NCBI RefSeq assembly: GCF_024170405.1
Contig: NZ_JALJYC010000006.1
Coordinates: 30,366 to 94,365, forward strand
DNA from: Neisseria perflava
GTDB taxonomy: Bacteria > Pseudomonadota > Gammaproteobacteria > Burkholderiales > Neisseriaceae
Reading direction: 5' to 3'
DNA length: 64,000 nucleotides
Below, in pieces: positions 54,901 through 62,069 of this stretch; position 1 is the first letter of the stretch, and each line of letters opens with the position of its first letter. The position numbers were made by a program, and so were the translations under genes. The notes below the pieces were generated by a model that saw only the letters and a list, made by a program, of their open reading frames with translations, did not search any database and was not told the origin of the DNA.

Positions 54901-56418
54901 CTCCGTGTCCGCAGTCTGCTCGACTTCCTCGTCAGATGTTTCCGCCGTTACCAAATCATCCGCCGCAGTTTCCTCAAGCGTTTCTACTGCTGCCGCATTC
55001 TCGGCAACCGATTCATTTTGCTCACTATCTTCTCTAACGGTTCCTGTTACCTGCTCTTCGTCAGCCACAACGGTTTCAGCTGTTTCCTCCGTGTCCGCAG
55101 TCTGCTCGACTTCCTCGTCAGATGTTTCCGCCGTTTCCGAATCAGCCGTCGCAGTTTCTTCAAGCGTTTCTACTGCTGCCGCATTCTCGGCAACCGATTC
55201 ATTTTGCTCGGCATCTTCGCTAACGGTTTCTTCTGCTTGCTCTTCGTCAGCCACAGCAGTTTCAGCCGTGTCTGCCGTTTGCTCGGCTTCTTCGTCAGAT
55301 GTTTCCGCCGTTACCGAATTATCCTCCGCAGTTTCTTCAAGCGTTTCTACTGCTGCCGTATTTTCGGCAACCGCTTCATTTTGCTCGACATCTTCGCTAA
55401 CAGCTTCTTCTGCTTGCTCTTCGTCAGCCGCAACGGTTTCAGCTGTTTCCTCCGTATCCGCAGTCTGCTCGACTTCCTCGTCAGATGTTTCCGCCGTTTC
55501 CGAATCAGCCGTCGCAGTTTCTTCAAGCGTTTCTACTGCTGCCGTATTTTCGGCAACCGCTTCATTTTGCTCGACATCTTCGCTAACAGCTTCTTCTGCT
55601 TGCTCTTCGTCAGCCGCAACGGTTTCAGCTGTTTCCTCCGTATCCGCAGTCTGCTCGACTTCCTCGTCAGATGTTTCCGCCGTTTCCGAATCAGCCGTCG
55701 CAGTTTCTTCAAGCGTTTCTACTGTTGCCGCATTCTCAGCAACCGCTTCATTTTGCTCGACATCTTCGCTAACGGTTTCTGTTACTTGCTCCTCGTCAGC
55801 CGCAACGGTTTCAACCGTCTGCGCGGCGGTCGTTTCCACCTGCTGCGTATCGGCGGCAGATGTTTCCGTCGAGGCGCTGCTCGCCTGCGCGGTGTCAGTT
55901 GAAACCCGCTCGGCGTCCGCAGCAGTATTTTCTACGGAATCGGCATGACCCGAACCGCCGCCCCCGCCTCCGGCCGCAGCAAGTGCACCCAAAGGCAGCA
56001 GGGTCAGCAACCATAATGGATTGGGGAGAGAAGAAGCGCCGTCAGTCTGCTGAACATCCGTATCCGTGTTACTGCGGACAAATTCCTCCGCCAGCAAGCT
56101 GTCGTTTGCGGCGGCAGGCATCCACGGTTCGGGCACATACGGGTAAACATAAGACTCTTCAACCAGCTCATAGCCCGGTTGTAAGTTCTCACCCTCGGTG
56201 TCCAACGGGTCTTCATTCTCGGATTTTGCGGAAAGCTCCGGATAGAAAATTAAATCTTCTTGGATAAATTTATTGAAATCAAAATCATGTCTCCCAGTTT
56301 TACCGCTGCCGTCTGAAAATTTATTATTGCCTCGCTCCTGTTGCGGATTGGGCTGCGTATGATTGGCGGCGGTTTGATTGAAAATAGTACGGTTTTGTAA
56401 TTTTGTCGTTTCAGGCAT
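51940..56418 (-). CDS. Large acidic repeat protein with a right-handed beta-helix domain (putative exported)
   Basis: The 1,492-residue product has four parts. Residues 1-130 are polar, without a Sec signal. Residues 132-155 are a hydrophobic stretch ending in a glycine run (LWLLTLLPLGALAAAGGGGGG), a pattern seen in type I secreted adhesins. Residues 232-654 are seven tandem acidic units of 58-62 residues starting VETLEETA, then to about 863 looser acidic Ser/Thr/Glu-rich sequence. Residues 865-1492 are a Pectate_lyase_3-like beta-helix opening ISVEDFGADPTGQTDSWAAIQAAL, with VQGIFGAGMGETIIQ and an Asn ladder (NNTL, GNTI, GNVIS). That opening resembles mannuronan C5-epimerases and GH28-related enzymes. 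Secretion route and substrate are unknown; there is no RTX nonapeptide and no autotransporter barrel. Confidence 0.8.
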   Translation of the reverse strand: MPETTKLQNRTIFNQTAANHTQPNPQQERGNNKFSDGSGKTGRHDFDFNKFIQEDLIFYPELSAKSENEDPLDTEGENLQPGYELVEESYVYPYVPEPWMPAAANDSLLAEEFVRSNTDTDVQQTDGASSLPNPLWLLTLLPLGALAAAGGGGGGSGHADSVENTAADAERVSTDTAQASSASTETSAADTQQVETTAAQTVETVAADEEQVTETVSEDVEQNEAVAENAATVETLEETATADSETAETSDEEVEQTADTEETAETVAADEEQAEEAVSEDVEQNEAVAENTAAVETLEETATADSETAETSDEEVEQTADTEETAETVAADEEQAEEAVSEDVEQNEAVAENTAAVETLEETAEDNSVTAETSDEEAEQTADTAETAVADEEQAEETVSEDAEQNESVAENAAAVETLEETATADSETAETSDEEVEQTADTEETAETVVADEEQVTGTVREDSEQNESVAENAAAVETLEETAADDLVTAETSDEEVEQTADTEETVETVVADEEQVTETVSEDSEQNESVAENAATVETLEETATADSEMAETSDEEAERTADTAETAVADEEQVVEAASEDVEQNETVADDAAVETLEETAADDSEMAETSEEEAEQTADTAETAAAEEEQSKETVTEEVEQSETVEDTAEREADKNIGAAASVDTETVTEVTSDTDTDTDTESAQESAETATAEESDATAEEVEQSETAEDTADWENDKNIAAAALVDSDVETDTSSEATAETTENQEADNTAEQALTEETAVEETTSDETSTEQEISETVDTDSSASESAESDSSGENAASESDSEAAEAETEAEATQLAEESVEGGSTVSDGQTVAEQTSGSDTETESTDSAASEQTYRLGTYGYRIYSSDEYGDYISVEDFGADPTGQTDSWAAIQAALEAAHLEGVMLYLGSGTYYISQQIVIDDSVSGVQGIFGAGMGETIIQFDWDQDGVFNSNTNEDDIREYAGILIDGQSNKTIASLSVEYTNDDFYREGESYFGKVCGILVNDADNTLISKVEVSGANRAGVFFTSTDALTKEEGSSSTYKARVRSGEIDETYEDLPLGENNRLEDCYLHNNRVAGAMVAYQQNFVAEGNYLAWNGHEADGGTGYGITTMAGSYNYGITYRENTTDHNYRKGLDVHDGTDILIENNTLNGDRLYGIAVYNRQFSMDNVIITGNTITQDETFRLETDDNDGYVYHMYSAIQVQTNTQFQDLHTADTGYFEISNNTINNLTLYDNNIQTYAIEFRNHETSMDYTLNITGNVISGDSTKYLIAVINDTQDKTTGEDGIGSGTINISGNEMTIGTIASGAVAVYVEERNSDDIALHGSVTIDSNTLTITEAANGYAEFAYLIGNAEEYNVTNNTLNLYATLRDGLVVVSGTGDGTDEVDAYVANNTINTDLTKLYATWLRYTDAEVYADGNTHNGDDLTSVNTLGTDLTLEEVLSNVSDTVTAANNAVYAALASSNIVTVADNTTESISVLG
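54457..55725 (-). repeat. Tandem repeats within the beta-helix gene
   Basis: Seven in-frame units of 174-186 bases encode the VETLEETA modules. Two neighbouring units are displaced by exactly 186 bases (for example CAGCTTCTTCTGC at 55401 and 55587) and are identical over about 200 bases, so copy number may vary between strains. Confidence 0.88.
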
Positions 56419-56606
56419 CCTTTAAAATCCTATTACTGCTTAGGCTGACTATCATTACGGTTAATTAATACCGAGATATTCCTATCTCTTTTTTATTTTC
56501 AAACATGAAAACCGATTCGGTTACAGTTAGATTGGATTAATTTATGTGCTGATAGTTCGGCTGTTTTGAAAATTAATTTACATACTTAGACAATTCAACT
56601 TAAAAA

Positions 56607-56629
56607 AATCCAACTAATGTTGTTGGATT
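56607..56629. promoter_or_regulatory. Stem-loop upstream of the beta-helix gene
   Basis: AATCCAAC and GTTGGATT pair around seven bases in the 345-base AT-rich gap before the gene. It could be an early terminator, an operator or a leader element. Confidence 0.35.
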
Positions 56630-56650
56630 CTTAACGATATTATGATTATA

Positions 56651-56681
56651 GTTATGATAACTAACAATAGTTATATATAAC
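56651..56681. promoter_or_regulatory. Paired palindromes upstream of the beta-helix gene
   Basis: GTTATGATAAC (56651-56661) and GTTATATATAAC (56670-56681) are short palindromes with the same half-site GTTAT/ATAAC, nine bases apart. They resemble Zur half-sites but with one or two central bases instead of three, so the regulator is unknown. Confidence 0.4.
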
Positions 56682-56686
56682 AAAAG

Positions 56687-56733
56687 CATAAAAGGCCGTC
56701 TGAAACCTGAGTAGATTTCAGACGGCCTTTTAT
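56687..56733. terminator. Inverted-DUS terminator after the poly-A frameshifted gene
   Basis: A 19-base stem CATAAAAGGCCGTCTGAAA with its complement encloses a ten-base loop, about 32 bases after the stop at 56765. Confidence 0.86.
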
Positions 56734-56764
56734 GCAATTATCTATTTTAATAAATTATTTCACC

Positions 56765-57116
56765 CTATCGGTTACCTGATGGCTCTTGAACCGATTTCGG
56801 ACGCGGTTGCACTTTTTGCGGTTGGCGCTGCGGCTGTTGCTGCTCTTTGGCTTTACGCTGCTCCGCATCGCGTTTGCGCTTTTGTTCGCGAATCATTTGG
56901 CGGCTTTCGCGGGTACGGCGCATTTTTTCCAGCTTATCAGACATTTTTTTTGCTGAGGCTGGTGTCGTTAGCCGCCAGCATATGCGCAGTATCGGTATCA
57001 CTCAAGCTTACCGGCGCGACTTGAAACGGTTCGCTGCCGGATGGCGGCTCGGCATGGGCGAGCGGTGCGGCAAAAAGAGCAGTGGTTAAAACAGTCAGGC
57101 AGATTTGATGTTTCAT
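56765..57116 (-). pseudogene. Small secreted basic protein, out of frame at an A(8) tract
   Basis: From the ATG at 57116 (GGAGGA ribosome site) a signal peptide MKHQICLTVLTTALFAAPLAHA is followed by EPPSGSEPFQVAPVSLSDTDTAHMLAAND and SLSKK, then eight As (56944-56951) put the ribosome out of frame: NV then stop. With seven As the frame continues MSDKLEKMRRTRESRQMIREQ and a Lys/Arg/Gln-rich tail to 56765, giving about 116 residues. The downstream part also begins with ATG, so two overlapping genes are conceivable but less likely. Slippage at the tract could switch the gene on and off. Function not recognised. Confidence 0.7.
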
Positions 57117-57230
57117 GGCAGATTCCTCCATTTGAGAAAGATGGCAGAGGCAGTTTTTTGCTTACGGTTTATCATACGCACTCTGCAAGGCTTTTGCATG
57201 CGCTTTTTTGCCTGAAAGTGTATGTAATCA

Positions 57231-57264
57231 AAAGGCCGTCTGAATCCGTATTCAGACGGCCTTT
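57231..57264 (-). terminator. Inverted-DUS terminator after murI
   Basis: AG-form uptake sequences pair around a six-base loop just after the murI stop. Confidence 0.85.
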
Positions 57265-57273
57265 GTCCATTTT

Positions 57274-58083
57274 TTATCCCAGTTGCACCATTTCAATCTG
57301 ATCCATGCTGCGACCTAAAAAACGCTCACCGATGGTGCGGAAACGCAGCGGAATATCGCTGACGTAAAAGCGGTAATCGGGCGCGGCGTTTTCCGTGTTT
57401 AACAAATCTGCGGCAGCCAAGGCTTTGGCGGTGGCTTCGGCGGTGGTGATGGCGGAATCTACCAGCGTCACGCCCGGGGCTTCGCGGCTGATTAAGGGCT
57501 TGAGCAGCGGGAAATGGGTGCAGCCCAGCACCAGCGTATCAATGCCGTCCACCAGCAGCGGCTTGAGGTATTCGCGCGCGGTCAGGCGGGTAACTTCGTG
57601 GTCGAGCCAGCCTTCTTCCACCAGCGGCACCAACAGCGGCGCGGCTTGGGTGCGCACCAGCGTATCGGGGTTTTGGCTGTGGATGGCACGGGCGTAAGCA
57701 TTGCTGTTGACCGTGGTATTGGTGGCGATGATACCGATTTTGTTGTTGCGGGTGGTCGCCAGCGCTGCTTCTGCGCCGGCGCTGATGACATCCAATACCG
57801 GCATATTGCCCGCTTTTTGACGGATTTTCGCACCGGCAGTAGCGGCGATGGTATTGCACGCAATTACCAGCGCCTTGACATCGTGTTCCAACAGAAAATC
57901 CACAATCTGCATGGAAAAGGTTTCGATGGTGGAACGCGATTTGGTGCCGTAGGGCACGCGGGCGGTGTCGCCAAAATAAACGATGTTTTCCATCGGCAGG
58001 CGCTCCATCAGGGCGCGCACATTGGTCAGACCGCCGACGCCGGAATCGAATACCCCGATGGGGTGTTGTTTGCTGGTGCTCAT
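57274..58083 (-). CDS. murI: Glutamate racemase
   Basis: The 269-residue cytoplasmic enzyme makes D-glutamate for peptidoglycan. The two catalytic cysteines are in VIACNTIAATAG (about residue 76) and VLGCTHFPLLKP (about residue 188); the N-terminus IGVFDSGVGGLTNVRALMERLP and YFGDTARVPYG are characteristic. Length normal. The 244 bases up to tsaE, which is divergent, hold two DUSs and no gene. Confidence 0.97.
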   Translation of the reverse strand: MSTSKQHPIGVFDSGVGGLTNVRALMERLPMENIVYFGDTARVPYGTKSRSTIETFSMQIVDFLLEHDVKALVIACNTIAATAGAKIRQKAGNMPVLDVISAGAEAALATTRNNKIGIIATNTTVNSNAYARAIHSQNPDTLVRTQAAPLLVPLVEEGWLDHEVTRLTAREYLKPLLVDGIDTLVLGCTHFPLLKPLISREAPGVTLVDSAITTAEATAKALAAADLLNTENAAPDYRFYVSDIPLRFRTIGERFLGRSMDQIEMVQLG

Positions 58084-58327
58084 GATGTCGTGAAAAGAAA
58101 TGAAAGGATGGGCGCATTTTACCCTTTTCAGACGGCATTTAGAACCTCAGGCCGTCTGAAGCCGCTGCGCCCGCCTGATTCGCCCAACGGGAATCCAATC
58201 GGCTTAAATCCTGATACCTATGGCTTTTAAGCGCCAATCTTTATGCGATTTTAAACTCGCCAAGGTTTTCAAACCCGGCCGATTCCCGCATAATTAAGAC
58301 TTTTCTTATCACAACAAGGCCTGTTTT

Positions 58328-58798
58328 ATGAATGACGGCGCAACCGTTTCCCGTTTTTTACCCGATGAAGACGCCACTCTGCAACTGGGCGCAAGCTGGG
58401 CAAAATCGCTGACTGCGCCGTTGGTGGTGTATCTGCAAGGCGACTTGGGCGCAGGCAAAACCACGTTTACGCGCGGCCTACTGCGCGGCTTGAGACACAG
58501 CGGCGCGGTCAAAAGCCCGACTTACGCCATTGTCGAATCCTATCCCTTGGCGGATTTCACGCTGCACCATTTCGACCTCTACCGCTTCGCCTCTCCCGAA
58601 GAATGGGAAGACGCAGGCTTGGACGATTTGTTTGCCGACAACTGCGTGTCCCTCATCGAATGGCCGCAGCAGGGCGGCGGCTTTACCCCCGCCGCCGACA
58701 TCACCGTTTCATTAAACCACTCCGAACACGGCCGAAACGCCACCGTTTCCGCCCACACTACCCGAGGCCGACAAAATTTAGAAGCATGGTTAAACTGA
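58328..58798 (+). CDS. tsaE: tRNA threonylcarbamoyladenosine synthesis ATPase TsaE
   Basis: The 156-residue P-loop ATPase has GDLGAGKTTFTRGLLRGL, SPTYAIVESY and HFDLYRFASPEEWEDAGLDDL, the TsaE motifs. It drives the TsaBDE complex that makes t6A37 in tRNAs. Its 3' end overlaps the start of amiC by 13 bases, as in many gammaproteobacteria where tsaE and ami are paired. Confidence 0.95.
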   Translation: MNDGATVSRFLPDEDATLQLGASWAKSLTAPLVVYLQGDLGAGKTTFTRGLLRGLRHSGAVKSPTYAIVESYPLADFTLHHFDLYRFASPEEWEDAGLDDLFADNCVSLIEWPQQGGGFTPAADITVSLNHSEHGRNATVSAHTTRGRQNLEAWLN

Positions 58799-60027
58799 CA
58801 AGACGGCAAATCGTCCGCCAAGCGGCCGGTTTGTTTTTTACCCTGACCCCGATTTCCGCCGCCATCGCCAAAGCAGCCGCCCCTGCGCAATTTACCGCCG
58901 TGCGCATTTGGCCTGCGCACGCCTATACCCGCGTAACAGTGGAAAGTACGCGCAATCTGCGCTACCAGCATTTCACGCTGGAAAACCCCAACCGCTTGGT
59001 GATTGACATTCAAAATGCCAACATCAACCAAGTATTGCAGGGCATTTCCGGCAAAGTGCTGCCCAACGACCCCTTTATCCGCAGTATACGCGCGGGGCAG
59101 TATACGCCGACCACCGTGCGCATTGTGATTGATTTGAAACAAAGCGTGCACCCGCAGGTCTTCGCGCTCGAACCGGTGGGCGGCTTCAAACACCGCTTGG
59201 TAATGGACTTGTATCCGCAGGGCGTGGACACCAACGACCCGATGATGGCGCTGCTCAACGGTACGCTCGATCCGCAACCGGCGCGGCGTTCGCCCCAAGT
59301 GGCGCAAGCGCCCGTCAGCACCACCACTTCCGGCGGACGGCGCACACCGATTGTCGTGCTCGATCCCGGTCACGGCGGCGAAGACCCGGGCGCCATCGGC
59401 CCGAGCGGTTTGCGCGAAAAAGACGTGGTATTATCCGTTTCCCGCGAAGCAAAAAAACGCTTAGAAGCAATGGGTTATACCGTTTACATGACCCGCAACG
59501 AAGATGTGTTTATCCCGCTCAATGTGCGCGTGGCCAAAGCGCGGGCGCGTAAGGCCGACGTATTCGTGTCGGTACATGCCGACGCATTTACCAGCCCCAG
59601 CGCGCGTGGCACGGGCGTGTATGTGCTCAACCTGCGCGGTGCTTCCAGCGCGGCGGCGAAATTTCTGGCGCAAACGCAAAACAACGCCGACGCCATCGGC
59701 GGCGTGCGCACCAGCGGCAACCGCCATGTGGATAACGCCATTCTCGACATGACCCAAACCGCCACCATGCGCGACAGCCGCAAGCTCGGCCAATCGGTGT
59801 TAAACGAATTGAGCAAGCTCAACCAGCTGCACAAAGGCCGCGTCGATGACGCCAACTTCGCCGTTTTGCGTGCGCCGGACATTCCGTCGATTTTGGTGGA
59901 AACCGCGTTTATTTCCAACCCGACCGAAGAGCGCCTGCTTGCCAGCACCTCCTTCCGCCAGCAATGCGCCCAGTCGATTTGCACCGGCATTCAAAAATAT
60001 TTGAATACGGCGGTCTTGCACCGTTAA
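58786..60027 (+). CDS. amiC: N-acetylmuramoyl-L-alanine amidase
   Basis: The 413-residue periplasmic zinc amidase cleaves septal peptidoglycan to separate daughter cells. It begins MVKLTRRQIVRQAAG, a twin-arginine-type signal, then an AMIN domain (about 30-145, AHAYTRVTVESTRNLRYQHFTLENPNRLVIDIQ in parts) and an Amidase_3 domain: VVLDPGHGGEDPGAIG (His), GLREKDVVL (Glu), SVHADAF (His) and LVETAFISNPTEE (Glu). It overlaps tsaE, so translation is coupled. Confidence 0.95.
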   Translation: MVKLTRRQIVRQAAGLFFTLTPISAAIAKAAAPAQFTAVRIWPAHAYTRVTVESTRNLRYQHFTLENPNRLVIDIQNANINQVLQGISGKVLPNDPFIRSIRAGQYTPTTVRIVIDLKQSVHPQVFALEPVGGFKHRLVMDLYPQGVDTNDPMMALLNGTLDPQPARRSPQVAQAPVSTTTSGGRRTPIVVLDPGHGGEDPGAIGPSGLREKDVVLSVSREAKKRLEAMGYTVYMTRNEDVFIPLNVRVAKARARKADVFVSVHADAFTSPSARGTGVYVLNLRGASSAAAKFLAQTQNNADAIGGVRTSGNRHVDNAILDMTQTATMRDSRKLGQSVLNELSKLNQLHKGRVDDANFAVLRAPDIPSILVETAFISNPTEERLLASTSFRQQCAQSICTGIQKYLNTAVLHR

Positions 60028-60045
60028 GCAATAAACAGCCAAGCT

Positions 60046-60083
60046 AAAGGCCGTCTGAAACCGATATTTTCAGACGGCCTTTC
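60046..60083 (+). terminator. Inverted-DUS terminator after amiC
   Basis: AG-form uptake sequences pair around an eight-base loop, 19 bases after the stop. Confidence 0.85.
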
Positions 60084-60120
60084 GTTCAAACCCAATTATG
60101 CAACCGATAAAGGACACGCC

Positions 60121-60701
60121 GTGCGCCTGATGATGACCGCCCTACTCGCCCTGCCCTTGGCTGCCTGCTCCGCTCTGCCGCCGAATCATCCGCCCGCCGC
60201 CTCCGGCCGTTGGGCAACACCGCTCAAGCAAGACGCCAATCTCTTCCGTATCGACGACAAACTCTACCGCGCGAGCAGCCAATTGCCGACGATGTCGCCG
60301 CCATCCGACAGCTCGGCATTCAAAGCGTTATCAACCTGCGCTATTTCGACCGCAACGACGACCGCCAACACCTCGGCGGTTTGGGCTTAAACCTGATTAA
60401 CCAACCGCTCAAATCCTGGTACATCACGCCCAAACACATCGCCCAAACGCTCTATCTTATCGAAAAAGCGCAGCAACACGGCGCGGTACTTATCCACTGC
60501 TACCACGGCGCCGACCGCACCGGCCTGATTGCGGGGATGTACCGCATTGTTTATCAGGGCTGGACGGTCGAAGCCGCCAAACAGGAAATGATACACGGCT
60601 CTTACGGTTATCACAGCATTTGGAAAAACATCGCCAATCTGTTTAACGAAGAAACCGTAGCACAGGTAAAAGCGCATTTGGCAGCGTTGCGCCAGCCGTG
60701 A
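60121..60701 (+). pseudogene. Lipoprotein dual-specificity phosphatase, frameshifted
   Basis: A GTG at 60121 (AAAGGA ribosome site) opens MRLMMTALLALPLAACS, a lipoprotein signal with lipobox LAAC, then GRWATPLKQDANLFRIDDKLYR. At about 60268-60273 one base is missing: the next frame continues EQPIADDVAAIRQLGIQSVINLRYFDRND to the phosphatase motif HCYHGADRTG (Cys-x5-Arg) and on to 60701. Restoring one base gives LYRSEQPIADD, so the gene was about 194 codons long. The catalytic half is intact but out of frame with the signal. It may be a sequencing error or loss; the context has no homopolymer. Such periplasmic DSP lipoproteins are of unknown substrate. Confidence 0.78.
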
Positions 60702-60740
60702 GCTTGCCTAATATGGTGCAGTAAAAAATCAAACTGCGTA

Positions 60741-60806
60741 AGTTGGGATGAAATCCCAACAAACTCTTTGGTAAATGTTGGGTTGATAACCCAACCTACC
60801 CCGTGC
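60741..60806. repeat. Two adjoining palindromic repeats of the GTAGGTTGGG family
   Basis: GTTGGGATGAAATCCCAAC and TGTTGGGTTGATAACCCAACCTACC are two short hairpins after the phosphatase pseudogene; the second matches a hairpin near 63528. They are dispersed palindromes with variable stem sequence. Confidence 0.6.
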
Positions 60807-60843
60807 TGCCGGTTTGGTTTCTCATTCATTTCACTATATAAAT

Positions 60844-60879
60844 AAAATGCCGTCTGAAAACATTTTCAGACGGCATTTT
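60844..60879. terminator. Inverted AT-form DUS terminator
   Basis: AAAATGCCGTCTGAAAA and complement pair around a short loop, between convergent genes. Confidence 0.84.
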
Positions 60880-60911
60880 GCCACCTTATCCGTTCATCAC
60901 ATAATCAAAAC

Positions 60912-61412
60912 TCAATCCACCACCCTTTTCCCCAAAATCACAATATCTGCCAACGTGCCGTCCAAATCGCACACTTGTGGCAGGCGTCCCCATTCTTGGA
61001 AACCGAAGTTGTGAAACAGGCGCAGGCTGGCGTGGTTGTGGCCGAAAATCACGCCCAAAATATTGCGTATGCCCAAAGACGGCGCACGCTCCAGCATGTC
61101 TTGCAACAGAATCTTGCCCACACCCACCCCGCGCATGTCGCGGCGCACGTAAATGCTGATTTCCGCGCTGATGTGGTAGGCTTGGCGCGGGTAATAATCG
61201 CTGAAACTGCCCCAGCCCATCACTTCACCCGCCGCGTTTTTCAACACCAAAAGCGGCCGCGTGCCGCCGTGTGCGTCAAACCACGGCTGGCGCTCGGCCA
61301 CGCTGACCGGCGCAAGATCGGCGGTGGATTGGCGCGTGGCCACGGTGCTGTTGTAAATTTCGACAATGGCGGGCAAATCGCCGGGTGTGGCTTCGCTAAT
61401 GGTGTATTGCAT
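60912..61412 (-). CDS. GNAT family N-acetyltransferase
   Basis: The 166-residue protein has the GNAT acetyl-CoA motif A (ISIYVRRDMRGVGVGKILLQDML) and the characteristic N-terminal ISEATPGDLPAIVEIYNSTVATR, like phosphinothricin/methionine sulfoximine acetyltransferases (YncA type). It would acetylate a small amine or amino acid analogue; the substrate is not assigned. Normal length. Preceded on its strand by the isochorismatase-like gene with a DUS between. Confidence 0.87.
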   Translation of the reverse strand: MQYTISEATPGDLPAIVEIYNSTVATRQSTADLAPVSVAERQPWFDAHGGTRPLLVLKNAAGEVMGWGSFSDYYPRQAYHISAEISIYVRRDMRGVGVGKILLQDMLERAPSLGIRNILGVIFGHNHASLRLFHNFGFQEWGRLPQVCDLDGTLADIVILGKRVVD

Positions 61413-61436
61413 TTTTCAGACGGCCTTGTATGAGAA

Positions 61437-61970
61437 CTATTGAATCAGCTTGGAAATGGTTTTAAACGCCGGATGTTTGGCGTCGCCCAATAATTGGAAC
61501 AACACGCTTTCGCTGTTGGACACCACCGCGCCCAATTCGCGCATTTGCTGCAAGGCATTGCGCTTGTTGTCGGGCTGGCGCGAGGCGGTGCAGTCAAACG
61601 GCACGACGACATTCCAGTCCTTGCTGCGCAAATCGGCCACGCTTTGCAGCATGCAGATATGCGCTTCCGCGCCGATTAAAATCACGTTTTGGATACGATT
61701 TTCCGACAAATAAGCCTCAACTTCGGGCAACGCCGCCGAAAAGCGCGTTTTTTCAAATACCGTCGCGTTATCCAGCAATAATTGCAGCCCCGCCACGGTT
61801 TTGCCCAAGCCTTTCGGATATTGCTCGGTTACCAAAAGCGGCACGCCCAACGCCTTCAAGCCCTGCACCACAATGCGGCTGCGCTCGACCAGCTTGTCCG
61901 CCTCGTGCAAAGCGGGCAGCAGGCGCTCTTGAATATCGACGACGATACAAACAGTATTTTCGGGTTGCAT
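61437..61970 (-). CDS. Isochorismatase family cysteine hydrolase
   Basis: The 177-residue cytoplasmic protein has the family catalytic triad: Asp in VVDIQERLLPAL (about 12), Lys in VFEKTRFSA (about 75-80) and Cys in GAEAHICMLQS (about 108), where EAHIC replaces the usual ETHVC. YcaC-like members hydrolyse small amides of unknown physiological identity; nicotinamidase activity cannot be claimed. ATG at 61970 with AGGAG before it. Confidence 0.88.
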   Translation of the reverse strand: MQPENTVCIVVDIQERLLPALHEADKLVERSRIVVQGLKALGVPLLVTEQYPKGLGKTVAGLQLLLDNATVFEKTRFSAALPEVEAYLSENRIQNVILIGAEAHICMLQSVADLRSKDWNVVVPFDCTASRQPDNKRNALQQMRELGAVVSNSESVLFQLLGDAKHPAFKTISKLIQ

Positions 61971-62035
61971 GGTTTACTCCTTTTTTCAGACGGCCTTGCA
62001 TTATTTTAAAAGCTTGCAGACCGTCTGAAAAGCCG

Positions 62036-62063
62036 CAAAAAAGCGGATACGCCTGTATCCGCT
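62036..62063 (-). terminator. Intrinsic terminator of the TPR-glycosyltransferase gene
   Basis: AGCGGATAC and GTATCCGCT pair around four bases and are followed by six Ts on the minus strand, immediately after the stop. It has no uptake sequence. Confidence 0.83.
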
Positions 62064-62069
62064 CGATTT

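Noticed and set aside
54400..55800. Regularly spaced repeats resembling a CRISPR array
   Set aside because: The units are contiguous in-frame coding modules without unique spacers and no cas genes are near.
54163..55948. Two long open frames (579 and 519 codons) on the plus strand opposite the acidic repeats
   Set aside because: The repeat period is a multiple of three and the acidic codons have no stops in the complementary frames, so openness is a by-product. Products are Ser- or Arg/Cys-rich with no start signals.
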